64,000 nt of DNA, from positions 3,300,501 to 3,364,500 of the forward strand of contig NZ_CP040749.1 in the NCBI RefSeq assembly GCF_006065315.1, in the 5' to 3' direction. The position numbers and the translations under genes were made by a program. Origin of the DNA: Aureibaculum algae (GTDB taxonomy: Bacteria > Bacteroidota > Bacteroidia > Flavobacteriales > Flavobacteriaceae). Position 1 is the stretch's first letter. Each line of letters begins with the position of its first letter. Below, piece by piece: positions 52,373-60,381 of this stretch. The notes beneath the pieces were generated by a model, which was not told where the DNA came from, searched no databases, and saw only the letters and a program-made list of their open reading frames with translations.

Positions 52373-52615
52373 TTATTTTTTATTGATTAAATATACTTTC
52401 TTACTAAAAATAGACTTGAGTTGAATTTGTGCTCCACTTCGGGTTTCAACAGATGTAATCGTTGGGCAAATTATTCTCGTTAAAAAGGCCGTAATTACAA
52501 TTAACATAATATTAGACTCAATACGAACTACAAACTTCATCACCATCCAAATTAAAGTAAAAACCAAAAGAGAAAGAACTAGGTTTAAAAGAACTGCAGT
52601 GGTTTGTTTATTCAT
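52373..52615 (-). CDS. Small two-helix membrane protein (80 residues)
   Basis: Two hydrophobic helices (about 7-30 and 35-52) and a polar, basic C-terminus (SGAQIQLKSIFSKKVYLINKK). No motif recognised. It is transcribed toward the HAD gene with a 5-base gap, so the two are probably one unit. Downstream of bshA in the same direction by 58 bases. Confidence 0.55.
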   Translation of the reverse strand: MNKQTTAVLLNLVLSLLVFTLIWMVMKFVVRIESNIMLIVITAFLTRIICPTITSVETRSGAQIQLKSIFSKKVYLINKK

Positions 52616-52673
52616 TGTTTTTTTGATTTTTTACTCGATTAAATTTCAATAGCTATAGAAACTCATTTCTTTA

Positions 52674-53807
52674 TTAACAACAACCTTCTTTTACCATTCT
52701 ATAAACCTCTTCGTATTCAGGTAATATTTTATCAATAGTAAATCGCTTTGCAAATTGATATGCATTGTTTTTAAATGTTTCCAATCGCTCATCATCTGAC
52801 AAAATATAAATAGCATTTTTTGCCATTGCATCGGTATCACCAACATCACTTAAAAATCCTGTTTTACCTTCTATATTAACTTCTGGTAATCCACCAGAAT
52901 TAGATGAAATTACTGGTGTTTTGGCCGCCATTGCCTCTAATGCCGCCAAACCAAAACTTTCTGTTTGAGACGGTAACAAAAATAAATCTGTCAAGCATAA
53001 AATTTTTGCTAATTCTACACTATTACCTAAAAACTTAACATGATCTGCAATCCCTAATTCCATAGACTTTTTCTCAGCAGCATCTCTTTCAGGTCCATCT
53101 CCAACCATTAATAATTGAGCTTTAATTTTTTGTTGCGTTTTATAAAACACATCAATAACATCAGGGATGCGTTTTACAGGTCTAAAATTACTAATATGTG
53201 TAATAATTCGTTCGTCTTCATTTGCAAGATTTCCTCTTAAACAAGGTTCTTTATCTAAAGAATCATATTTTTCAAAATCAATAAAATTATAAATTACCTT
53301 TATATCCTTCTTTATATTAAATAACCTTAATGTATCCTTTTTTAAACTTTCAGAAACGACGGTTACAGCATCAGAATTATTAATACTGAACTCTACCGCA
53401 TTTTTATAGTTAGGATGACTTCCTACTAATGTTATATCTGTACCATGTAGCGTGGTTACAAATGGAATATGAATACCATCTGCTTTCAACATTTGCTTTG
53501 CCATATAAGCCGCATAAGCATGAGGTATTGCATAATGTACATGCAACAGCTCAATATCATGTAACTTTACCATAGCAACCAACTTACTTGAAAGTGCCAA
53601 TTCATAAGGTTGATAATGAAACAGTGGATATTCTTCTACAAATACTTCATGAAAGTGAATATTATTAGAGAGTGCATTTAACCTGACAGGCTGATTATAT
53701 GTAATAAAATGTACTTCATGACCTTTTTTAGCCAACGCTATACCTAATTCAGTTGCAACTACTCCACTACCTCCATAAGTAGGATAACACACGATACCTA
53801 TTTTCAT
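52674..53807 (-). CDS. bshA: N-acetyl-alpha-D-glucosaminyl L-malate synthase (bacillithiol)
   Basis: First enzyme of bacillithiol synthesis, joining UDP-GlcNAc and L-malate. The GT4 glycosyltransferase of 377 residues has the diagnostic N-terminus MKIGIVCYPTYGGSGVVATE, the acceptor loop THISNFRPVKRI, and the nucleotide-binding region PSQTESFGLAALEAMA. Bacillithiol is a thiol buffer in Bacillota and Bacteroidota. The nearby oxyR-dps and peroxiredoxin genes fit a thiol and peroxide defence theme, though no shared promoter is seen. Confidence 0.95.
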   Translation of the reverse strand: MKIGIVCYPTYGGSGVVATELGIALAKKGHEVHFITYNQPVRLNALSNNIHFHEVFVEEYPLFHYQPYELALSSKLVAMVKLHDIELLHVHYAIPHAYAAYMAKQMLKADGIHIPFVTTLHGTDITLVGSHPNYKNAVEFSINNSDAVTVVSESLKKDTLRLFNIKKDIKVIYNFIDFEKYDSLDKEPCLRGNLANEDERIITHISNFRPVKRIPDVIDVFYKTQQKIKAQLLMVGDGPERDAAEKKSMELGIADHVKFLGNSVELAKILCLTDLFLLPSQTESFGLAALEAMAAKTPVISSNSGGLPEVNIEGKTGFLSDVGDTDAMAKNAIYILSDDERLETFKNNAYQFAKRFTIDKILPEYEEVYRMVKEGCC

Positions 53808-53866
53808 AAATAATTATTTTTTTTTAAGTCGAACTAACTTTAGAATCCTTTCAAGATAATAAATTG

Positions 53867-53874
53867 TAATTTTG
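53867..53874 (+). promoter_or_regulatory. -7 box TAATTTTG for the Nudix gene
   Basis: Perfect TAnnTTTG 30 bases before the ATG at 53905. No TTG at the expected -33 spacing. Confidence 0.35.
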
Positions 53875-53904
53875 AATAAATTCTCCGTAAAACTAAAAAT
53901 TTAA

Positions 53905-54540
53905 ATGGACTTCAACTCGTTTTTAACACAAATAAACAATCTAAAAAAGCGAACTCTAGGTGGCGAGGAATCACAATTTAAAATGGCTCCTGAATTAAGA
54001 AAAGCTTTTTCGTTAAACGACATCAAAAATAAAAACCCTAGAGAATCAGCCGTTTTGGTCTTGTTCTATCCTGATGAGAACAACAATACTAGAGTTATAC
54101 TGACCTTAAGGTCTGATTATAAAGGAGTACATGCCGCACAAATAAGTTTACCTGGTGGTAAAAAAGATAAAAATGATAAACGTTTAGTAGACACCGCACT
54201 GCGTGAAAATGAAGAAGAAATTGGGATAGATAAAAATGACGTTATCATTTTAAGAGAAATGACTAAGACGTACATCCCCCCTAGTAATTTTTGGGTATAC
54301 CCATTTTTAGGCTACCTGGATAAAACACCAACCTTTACTATCAATTATGAAGTAGAAACGCTAATTGAAGTTTTAGTGAGCGATTTAATTGATGATAAAT
54401 CTTTAAGTACAAAAAATATGACTACATCTTATATGGAAAATATAGATGTACCCTGCTTTAAATTAAATAGTTATGTAGTTTGGGGTGCTACTGCAATGAT
54501 TTTGAGTGAGATAAAAGACTTATTTAAATGTATTAATTAG
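53905..54540 (+). CDS. CoA pyrophosphatase-type Nudix hydrolase
   Basis: A 211-residue hydrolase. The Nudix box is LPGGKKDKNDKRLVDTALRE with ENEEEIGI (catalytic Glu residues), preceded by the LLxxDP-like LTLRSDYKGVHAAQISLPGG signature of CoA-diphosphatases (UPF0035). It probably removes CoA or other nucleotide diphosphates. It has its own -7 box and precedes plsC by 46 bases. Confidence 0.85.
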   Translation: MDFNSFLTQINNLKKRTLGGEESQFKMAPELRKAFSLNDIKNKNPRESAVLVLFYPDENNNTRVILTLRSDYKGVHAAQISLPGGKKDKNDKRLVDTALRENEEEIGIDKNDVIILREMTKTYIPPSNFWVYPFLGYLDKTPTFTINYEVETLIEVLVSDLIDDKSLSTKNMTTSYMENIDVPCFKLNSYVVWGATAMILSEIKDLFKCIN

Positions 54541-54552
54541 TAATATCTTTTG

Positions 54553-54560
54553 TAAATTTG
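54553..54560 (+). promoter_or_regulatory. -7 box TAAATTTG for the PlsC-like gene
   Basis: Perfect TAnnTTTG 26 bases before the ATG at 54587. -33 not recognised. Confidence 0.35.
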
Positions 54561-54586
54561 GTGTTTAACAACCTATTTTAATCTTA

Positions 54587-55396
54587 ATGAAACTTTATAA
54601 ACAGGACCCTTTTGGTAATGCCTTATTTTTAAAAAAGTTCTTAATACGAGTACTTGGGCTAATATCGCATGGGAGATATCAAGGTTTTAACAAATTAGAA
54701 ATAGAGGGTTCTGAAATACTTAGAAATTTACCCGATAGAAATGTTCTATTTGTATCTAACCATCAAACTTATTTTGCTGATGTAGCTGCAATGTTACATG
54801 TATTTAACGCCTCCTTAAGTGGTAGAGATGATTCTATTAAGAATGTAGGGTACATTTGGCAACCAAAATTAAATATTTACTATGTTGCTGCTCTTGAAAC
54901 TATGAAATCGGGCATATTACCAAAAATATTTGCTTATACAGGATCAATTTCTATAGAACGTACTTGGAGAAGCAAAGGTAAAAATGTAAATCGTCAGGTA
55001 AAAATGTCTGATATAAGTAATATAGAAAAAGCCCTAAATGATGGTTGGGTTATTACATTTCCACAAGGCACCACTACTCCATTTAAACCAATTAGAAGAG
55101 GTACTGCATTTATTATTAAAGAAGCAAAGCCCATTGTAATACCTATCGTAATTGACGGCTTTAGAAGAGCCTATGACAAAACAGGTTTACAACTAAAAAA
55201 ACGAAACATATTACAATCCATGGTTATAAAACCACCTATGGATATTGATTATGAAAATGATTCCATTGCTGATATTGTAGAAAAATTAGAGTATGCAATT
55301 GAACAGCACCCTTCATTTTTAAAAGTACTATCTCCTGAAGAATATGCAGAACAAGAAGCTCTTCTCGATAAGAAGCGAAAATTCTGGAATTCTTAA
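54587..55396 (+). CDS. PlsC-type 1-acylglycerol-3-phosphate acyltransferase
   Basis: A 269-residue membrane-associated acyltransferase. Motif I reads VSNHQTYFADVAAM, so the catalytic His and Asp are five residues apart (HX5D) instead of the usual HX4D; motif II is GSISIERTWR and motif III FPQGTTTPFK in place of FPEGTR. A hydrophobic N-terminus (FLIRVLGLISHGRYQGF) is present. It would acylate lysophosphatidic acid or a related lipid. The variant motif looks like a subfamily trait rather than damage, since everything else is intact. Confidence 0.75.
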   Translation: MKLYKQDPFGNALFLKKFLIRVLGLISHGRYQGFNKLEIEGSEILRNLPDRNVLFVSNHQTYFADVAAMLHVFNASLSGRDDSIKNVGYIWQPKLNIYYVAALETMKSGILPKIFAYTGSISIERTWRSKGKNVNRQVKMSDISNIEKALNDGWVITFPQGTTTPFKPIRRGTAFIIKEAKPIVIPIVIDGFRRAYDKTGLQLKKRNILQSMVIKPPMDIDYENDSIADIVEKLEYAIEQHPSFLKVLSPEEYAEQEALLDKKRKFWNS

Positions 55397-55465
55397 AATT
55401 ATTGAGATTACTCAGTGTTTAAATAGCATTAATTACTACATAAACCTTAAGTAATCCCTAATAAA

Positions 55466-55936
55466 TTATGCCAACCAAGCTTTTAACATCCAAACCGTTT
55501 TTTCTTGTTCAGAAATAAAGTCACTCATCATGGCATTTGTTCCTTCATCATCAGCTTCTCCAGATTTTTCTAATATATCACGCTCAATCTGTATCAATTG
55601 CTTTAATGAAGTTACAACTAACGTTACCGCTTCTACATCTTTTGAAATATTTTTTCCTACAGGTACTTTTGAAAGTTCTGTATAATCATCAAAAGTGTGT
55701 AAAGGTGTACTTTCTAAAGTCAGAATTCGTTCAGCAATTTCATCTATTTTCAATTGAGAATCATTGTATAATTCTTCAAATTTCTCATGTAATTGGAAAA
55801 AGTTCTTCCCTTTAATATTCCAATGCAAACCTCTTAAATTTTGATAATATATTTGATAGTTTGCCAACAATTCATTTAAATCTGTTGCTAATTCATTTAC
55901 TTTACTCTCATCTAAACCTAATGTTGTTGTTTCCAT
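55466..55936 (-). CDS. dps: Dps-type ferritin-like DNA protection protein
   Basis: A 156-residue four-helix protein that stores iron and quenches peroxide. Ferroxidase ligands appear in NLRGLHWNIKGKNFFQLHEKFEELYND and QLKIDEIAERIL (His, His, Asp, Glu), which in Dps lie between subunits of the 12-mer. It is divergent from oxyR with a 236-base spacer holding candidate operators, the standard arrangement for peroxide induction. The nearest minus-strand -7 box is TAAATTTG at 56085-56092. Confidence 0.93.
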   Translation of the reverse strand: METTTLGLDESKVNELATDLNELLANYQIYYQNLRGLHWNIKGKNFFQLHEKFEELYNDSQLKIDEIAERILTLESTPLHTFDDYTELSKVPVGKNISKDVEAVTLVVTSLKQLIQIERDILEKSGEADDEGTNAMMSDFISEQEKTVWMLKAWLA

Positions 55937-56018
55937 ACTATTTTAAATTTTATTTATAATTATTTTTTGATTTAAGGCGATTGGGTAATACATCTACATA
56001 ATCGCTTTTTAAATATTC

Positions 56019-56038
56019 AAGAACATGTACTTGTTCTT
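56019..56038. promoter_or_regulatory. Inverted repeat AAGAACA-N6-TGTTCTT between dps and oxyR
   Basis: Two perfect 7-base arms (56019-56025 and 56032-56038) around TGTACT. It lies 83 bases before dps, downstream of the candidate -7 at 56085, so it could be a repressor operator or a leader hairpin. Confidence 0.45.
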
Positions 56039-56052
56039 ATTAGTTGCAATAT

Positions 56053-56080
56053 GCGTTATAAAATCTTACCCGTTTAACGC
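56053..56080. promoter_or_regulatory. Inverted repeat GCGTTA...TAACGC between dps and oxyR
   Basis: Arms at 56053-56058 and 56075-56080, 16 bases apart, next to the minus-strand -7 box TAAATTTG (56085-56092). It would overlap the predicted dps start point, the position of a repressor site. Confidence 0.35.
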
Positions 56081-56145
56081 AATACAAATTTATCTTAACT
56101 TATTTAAAAATTACTATAATAATGATTGATAGTTTTTATATTTTT

Positions 56146-56160
56146 ATAGCCAAAACCTAT
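56146..56160 (+). promoter_or_regulatory. OxyR half-site-like ATAG-N7-CTAT before oxyR
   Basis: Matches one half of the OxyR consensus (ATAG-N7-CTAT), ending 12 bases before the oxyR ATG. The second half is not seen at the expected spacing, so it is only suggestive of autoregulation. Confidence 0.3.
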
Positions 56161-56172
56161 ATACAATTTTAA

Positions 56173-57111
56173 ATGACTATTACTCAACTCACCTACGTAC
56201 TTGCTGTTGCAGAACACAAAAACTTCACCTTGGCTTCCGAAAAATGTTTTGTAACTCAGCCAACCTTAAGTATGCAAATACAGAAGTTAGAAGATGAGTT
56301 AGATGTTATTATTTTTAATCGAAAAAAGAAACCAATTGAACTTACCCCAATTGGTGAGAAAATAATTGAACAAGCGAAAGTTATTGTTAATGAAAGTAAT
56401 AGAATTACTGATATTGTAGATCAACAGAAAGGATTTATAGGAGGGGAATTTAAATTGGGCATAATACCAACAGTAATGCCAACATTGCTCCCCTTATTTT
56501 TAAGAACATTTTTAAAAAAATATCCTAAAATTAATTTGGTTATTGAAGAGCTAACCACTGAAGAAATTATTAAAAAACTATCTGACGGTCATTTAGATGC
56601 AGGGATTGCTGCCACTCCGTTAGAAATTGCTTCTATTAAAGAACGACCGCTGTATTACGAGCCATTTGTAGGCTTTTTAGGTAGTAACCATCGTCTTTCT
56701 AATATAACAGAATTATCAGTTGAAGATTTGGATATTGACGATATATTATTGCTAGAGGACGGACATTGTTTTAAAGACAATATTCTTAACTTATGCAATA
56801 GTTTGAAAAAAGAAGATCCGCATCATTTTAGATTAGAAAGTGGGAGCTTTGACACTTTGATAAAATTGACAAAAGAAGGATTGGGTATGACACTACTACC
56901 CTACTTACACACCCAAGACTTAAATGAAAATGATAAAAAATTAGTAAAATCGTTTAAAAACCCTACTCCTTCTCGAGAAATAAGTATTATCTATCATAAG
57001 TCACAATTAAAAATACAATTAATTGATGCCTTAAAAGAAGTAATTGATGGTATAATTAGAGGTGTTATTGCCTTTAATGATGTTAAAATAATAAGTCCAC
57101 TTAAAAGATAA
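56173..57111 (+). CDS. oxyR: Peroxide-sensing LysR regulator OxyR
   Basis: A 312-residue LysR-type regulator. The winged helix-turn-helix is at the N-terminus (ITQLTYVLAVAEHKNFTLAS through FVTQPTLSMQIQKLE). The redox cysteines stand at C199 and C208 in LLLEDGHCFKDNILNLC, the same positions as in E. coli OxyR, with GIPTV-like effector-domain features nearby. Adjacency to dps makes the assignment firm. Oxidation to a disulfide should activate peroxide-defence genes. Confidence 0.95.
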   Translation: MTITQLTYVLAVAEHKNFTLASEKCFVTQPTLSMQIQKLEDELDVIIFNRKKKPIELTPIGEKIIEQAKVIVNESNRITDIVDQQKGFIGGEFKLGIIPTVMPTLLPLFLRTFLKKYPKINLVIEELTTEEIIKKLSDGHLDAGIAATPLEIASIKERPLYYEPFVGFLGSNHRLSNITELSVEDLDIDDILLLEDGHCFKDNILNLCNSLKKEDPHHFRLESGSFDTLIKLTKEGLGMTLLPYLHTQDLNENDKKLVKSFKNPTPSREISIIYHKSQLKIQLIDALKEVIDGIIRGVIAFNDVKIISPLKR

Positions 57112-57132
57112 CTAAAATCTGAGCTATCTTTT
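57103..57132. terminator. Bidirectional terminator-like hairpin between oxyR and the convergent small gene
   Basis: AAAAGATA (57103-57110) pairs with TATCTTTT (57125-57132), 8 bp with a 14-base loop, with T-rich and A-rich flanks. It overlaps both stop codons, which are 12 bases apart. Confidence 0.45.
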
Positions 57133-57327
57133 TGGATTGACAATGTTCATACAAACATAAAGTTCTGGCTTATTTACCGTGTACTCTTGCAACCAGATTT
57201 TTAATTCATCAATCTCATAGGGTAATAACCTATTTAAAGCTTTCTCTAATTCTTTACAAAATAATTCCACATTAAAACTAACCTTTTTCAAGACCGTTTT
57301 AGTGTATTCAAAAATTGCTCTAGCCAT
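57124..57327 (-). CDS. Conserved-looking small protein (67 residues), unknown
   Basis: A soluble helical protein (MARAIFEYTKTVLKKVSFNVELF...). The sequence FCKELEKALNRLLPYEIDELKIWLQEY is amphipathic. No motif recognised. It converges with oxyR, and the stop codons are close. I have the impression of a family of such proteins in Flavobacteriia but cannot name it. Confidence 0.55.
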   Translation of the reverse strand: MARAIFEYTKTVLKKVSFNVELFCKELEKALNRLLPYEIDELKIWLQEYTVNKPELYVCMNIVNPKR

Positions 57328-57422
57328 ATCGTTAATGGGTTTAATTGGTATAATGAATATTTATAGAAATAAATGGCATTCACTAATTCATCAACGATAA
57401 AGTTAGGCAATTATTTTATCAC

Positions 57423-57459
57423 AATGTGTTAAAATTTTTCTTAAAATTTACAACACATT
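57423..57459. repeat. Long near-perfect hairpin downstream of the 89-residue protein gene
   Basis: AATGTGTT (57423-57430) pairs with AACACATT (57452-57459), and the inner AAAATTTT/AAAATTT block continues the stem with a small bulge, giving about 16 paired bases around TCTT. It ends 14 bases below the stop of the leftward gene at 57473. No U-run follows on either strand, so it may be a weak terminator or stability hairpin. Confidence 0.4.
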
Positions 57460-57472
57460 TAGTGACTATAGA

Positions 57473-57742
57473 TTACAGTTTTTCAATCTTTGCTAAAAGA
57501 GATTCTCCTTTTGTTTGAAGTTCCGATTTTAAGGCTTTAAAATGAGCTTTTTTATCATCTACATCTTTATTATTTACTTTTACAATCAGTTCATCAAAAG
57601 TAGCAATAGCTTCATCAATAATTTTTTCAGCTTTATCTACATTCTTTGGATCGTCTTGTAACATTTGCCACACATAACACTCTTCAATAATATCTGATAA
57701 AACGTAATTAATATCTTTCTTTAAGTTTTTTACACTTGCCAT
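57473..57742 (-). CDS. Small helical protein (89 residues), unknown
   Basis: A charged, all-helical soluble protein (SVKNLKKDINYVLSDIIEEC, KAEKIIDEAIATFDELIVKV, KAHFKALKSELQTKGESLLAK). It looks like a two- or three-helix bundle. No motif or family is recognised. It lies upstream of the convergent 67-residue gene with 145 bases between, and 66 bases below the manA gene stop. Confidence 0.6.
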   Translation of the reverse strand: MASVKNLKKDINYVLSDIIEECYVWQMLQDDPKNVDKAEKIIDEAIATFDELIVKVNNKDVDDKKAHFKALKSELQTKGESLLAKIEKL

Positions 57743-57808
57743 ATCTTTCTTTAATTTTATAATTTGTGCAAATTTAAGGTAAAAACCAATAGAATTTGCG
57801 TTAAAATT

Positions 57809-58789
57809 TTATTTTATATAAACCTCTAAAACTTCTGATTTCTCTTCTGATTTCAGAACATATTTAGAAAGACAAGCCGGCATTAATATTGTCTCTCCTT
57901 TATTTAATTGAATCTCTTTGTCATCGTTATAACTTATGGTTACGTTACCATCTACAGCCATATAAATAACAAATGAGTCTTTATCTGAATTATCTATTGA
58001 AATAGTGCCGTCTAATTCAATAATATTAGTGGTAAAATACTGACAATCAACAATATTTTTACTCGCATTAACTTCTGGCGTGTAATCTGATTTATACTTG
58101 TCAATGGCAGTATAATCTATCGCGTCTAATGCCAATTCCGTATGTAACTCTCTCCCATTACCTTGATCGTCCTTTCTATCCCAATCATAGATTCTATAGG
58201 TAACATCACTAGTTTGTTGAATTTCTGCCAATAATACCCCTGCACCAATCGCATGAATTCTACCTGTAGGGATAAAATAGACATCCCCTTTTTCAACTTC
58301 ATCGACATTAAGAATTTCTAATAATGACTTATTTTCTAAATGTTTTAGATACTCCTCCTTGTTAGAATCTTTTTGAAAACCCACAATTAAATTAGCCGCT
58401 TTATCCGCTTGCATTACATACCACATCTCCGTTTTACCAAAAGAATTATGACGTTTTTTTGCCAACGCGTCATTGGGATGTAATTGTATACTTAATGCCT
58501 CTTTCGCGTCAATAAATTTTATCAATAGTGGAAAATTATTTCCAAAATTTTTATATACTTTTTTACCCAGTAACGTGTCTTTATATTCAGTGATAAGAAA
58601 TTCTAAAGATTTACCTTTATATTTACCATTAGCTACTATAGAAACATCTCCTTTTACATCAGACAACTCCCAACTTTCACCTATATTTTCTTTATCAGTA
58701 ACTTTATTTAGGACACTATGTAGTTTTTTACCTCCCCAAATTCTCTCTTTTAGAATAGGTTCAAATTTTAATGGATATTGTATGCTCAT
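57809..58789 (-). CDS. manA: Mannose-6-phosphate isomerase, class I
   Basis: Interconverts mannose-6-phosphate and fructose-6-phosphate. The 326 residues have the zinc motifs SIQLHPNDALA (Gln/His), KTEMWYVMQ (Glu) and FIPTGRIHAIGAG (His), and the N-terminal KERIWGGKKLHSVLNK. The C-terminal cupin domain is intact. It starts 2 bases after the peroxiredoxin stop, so the two are co-transcribed. Sugar supply for envelope polysaccharides is the likely role. Confidence 0.93.
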   Translation of the reverse strand: MSIQYPLKFEPILKERIWGGKKLHSVLNKVTDKENIGESWELSDVKGDVSIVANGKYKGKSLEFLITEYKDTLLGKKVYKNFGNNFPLLIKFIDAKEALSIQLHPNDALAKKRHNSFGKTEMWYVMQADKAANLIVGFQKDSNKEEYLKHLENKSLLEILNVDEVEKGDVYFIPTGRIHAIGAGVLLAEIQQTSDVTYRIYDWDRKDDQGNGRELHTELALDAIDYTAIDKYKSDYTPEVNASKNIVDCQYFTTNIIELDGTISIDNSDKDSFVIYMAVDGNVTISYNDDKEIQLNKGETILMPACLSKYVLKSEEKSEVLEVYIK

Positions 58790-58791
58790 TT

Positions 58792-59325
58792 TTATATTTC
58801 TTTAAGTTTTAATAATGCTTCTGTGATATGTTTTTCAGCTCCAAACTGACTATTAAAAATATGAATTATTTTTCCTTTTTTATTAATTATATACGTGACT
58901 CGCCCTGGAATTAAACCTAACATACTCTTAGGCACTCCAAAAAGCTTTCTTATTTGATTTTCAGTATCGGCCAATAGCGTAAAAGGCAATCGATATTTTT
59001 CAGCAAATTTTTTGTGCGATTCAACATCATCAGAACTGATACCAATTACTTTTACATTTAAATCTGTAAAAGCCTCAAACTCATCTCGAAATTTGCAGGC
59101 TTCTTTTGTACAACCTGGCGTATCGTCTTTAGGATAAAAATAAATGACCATTGCTTTTTTACCAATAAAATTGGCAACATTAACGTCATTATTATCTTGG
59201 TCTTTTAAAGTAAATGTTGGAACGGAGTCTCCTACTTTCAATTTCATTTTTTGTGGATAAATGTATTGGATTACAAACAACAGCAATACAATAAAAATGA
59301 TGCCGACAATAATCTTTTTTAACAT
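58792..59325 (-). CDS. Membrane-anchored Bcp/PrxQ-type peroxiredoxin
   Basis: A 177-residue thiol peroxidase with an N-terminal membrane anchor (about 2-24, IIVGIIFIVLLLFVIQYIY). The catalytic motif is FYPKDDTPGCTKEACKFRDEF, with the peroxidatic Cys and, four residues on, a second Cys (CX4C) as in E. coli Bcp. PSMLGLIPGRVTYIINKKGKI follows. Placement before manA in an operon is unusual. It should detoxify peroxides at the outer face of the membrane or in the cytoplasm, depending on topology. Confidence 0.9.
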   Translation of the reverse strand: MLKKIIVGIIFIVLLLFVIQYIYPQKMKLKVGDSVPTFTLKDQDNNDVNVANFIGKKAMVIYFYPKDDTPGCTKEACKFRDEFEAFTDLNVKVIGISSDDVESHKKFAEKYRLPFTLLADTENQIRKLFGVPKSMLGLIPGRVTYIINKKGKIIHIFNSQFGAEKHITEALLKLKEI

Positions 59326-59379
59326 ATTACAAATATCGTTATTTTAAGGTAAATATTAAAATTTGTTTTAACTTTGATT

Positions 59380-60381
59380 ATGATTAATTATATAAATAAA
59401 CTACCCAAGGCAGAGTTACATTTGCATATTGAAGGTACTCTAGAACCTGAATTATTATTTACGCTAGCAGAGCGTAATAACATTAAACTAAAATACGACT
59501 CGGTTGCACAATTAAAATTAGCCTATCAATTTGATTGTTTACAAGATTTTTTAGATATCTATTATCAAGGAGCATCTGTTCTTATAACTGAACAAGATTT
59601 TTACGATTTAACCTATAGTTATCTTCAAAAGTGTGCTGAACAAAATATTAGACACACTGAGATAATGTTTGATCCGCAAACCCATACAGAACGAGGTGTT
59701 GCATTTGAAACCGTTATTAATGGAATTTCAATGGCCTGTATTGATGCCAAAGAAAAACTAAACGTTTCGTCATTATTAATAATGAGTTACTTGAGACATT
59801 TATCTGAAGATGATGCATTTAAAACGCTGGAACAATCGTTACCTTTTAAGCACTTAATTACCGCTGTAGGCTTAGACTCTTCCGAAAAAGGGAATCCGCC
59901 TTCAAAATTCAAAAAGGTATTTGAAGCCTCAATAAAAGAAGGATATATTCCACTGGCTCATGCCGGAGAGGAAGGTCCTCCCGAATATATTTGGGAAGCA
60001 CTTGATGTACTAAAAATTAAAAGGATAGATCATGGTAACAATTGTTTACAAGATCAACTTTTAATTGATGAAATTATAAAACGAGATATGGCTTTAACAG
60101 TTTGTCCGCTTTCAAATACAGCATTACAAGTAGTGGGTGATTTAAAAAACCATCCTCTAAAAAAGATGATGGAATTAGGATTAAAAGTAACCCTAAATTC
60201 TGACGACCCTGCTTATTTTGGTGGACAACTCAATCAGAATTTTATTGAGGTTCAAAAAGCTCTAAACTTAACGAAAGAGGATTTATATGAATTAGCTAAA
60301 AATTCATTTCAATATTCATTATTAAGTGACAAGGAGAAGCAAACAAATCTTAACGAATTAGAAAAATATTATGCAAATTAA
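59380..60381 (+). CDS. Adenosine deaminase
   Basis: Deaminates adenosine to inosine; a close alternative is adenine deaminase. The 333-residue protein has PKAELHLHIEGTLEP (HxH zinc ligands), PLAHAGEEGPPEYI (catalytic His, Glu), IDHGNNCL (His) and LNSDDPAYFGG (Asp). I chose the ATG at 59380 over the TTG at 59374, which adds only two residues. It overlaps the aldo/keto reductase gene by 11 bases. Confidence 0.9.
   Translation: MINYINKLPKAELHLHIEGTLEPELLFTLAERNNIKLKYDSVAQLKLAYQFDCLQDFLDIYYQGASVLITEQDFYDLTYSYLQKCAEQNIRHTEIMFDPQTHTERGVAFETVINGISMACIDAKEKLNVSSLLIMSYLRHLSEDDAFKTLEQSLPFKHLITAVGLDSSEKGNPPSKFKKVFEASIKEGYIPLAHAGEEGPPEYIWEALDVLKIKRIDHGNNCLQDQLLIDEIIKRDMALTVCPLSNTALQVVGDLKNHPLKKMMELGLKVTLNSDDPAYFGGQLNQNFIEVQKALNLTKEDLYELAKNSFQYSLLSDKEKQTNLNELEKYYAN

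Noticed and set aside
59369..59376. TAACTTTG resembling a -7 box just before adenosine deaminase
   Set aside because: It ends only 3 bases before the ATG at 59380, so transcription would begin inside the gene. Probably chance.
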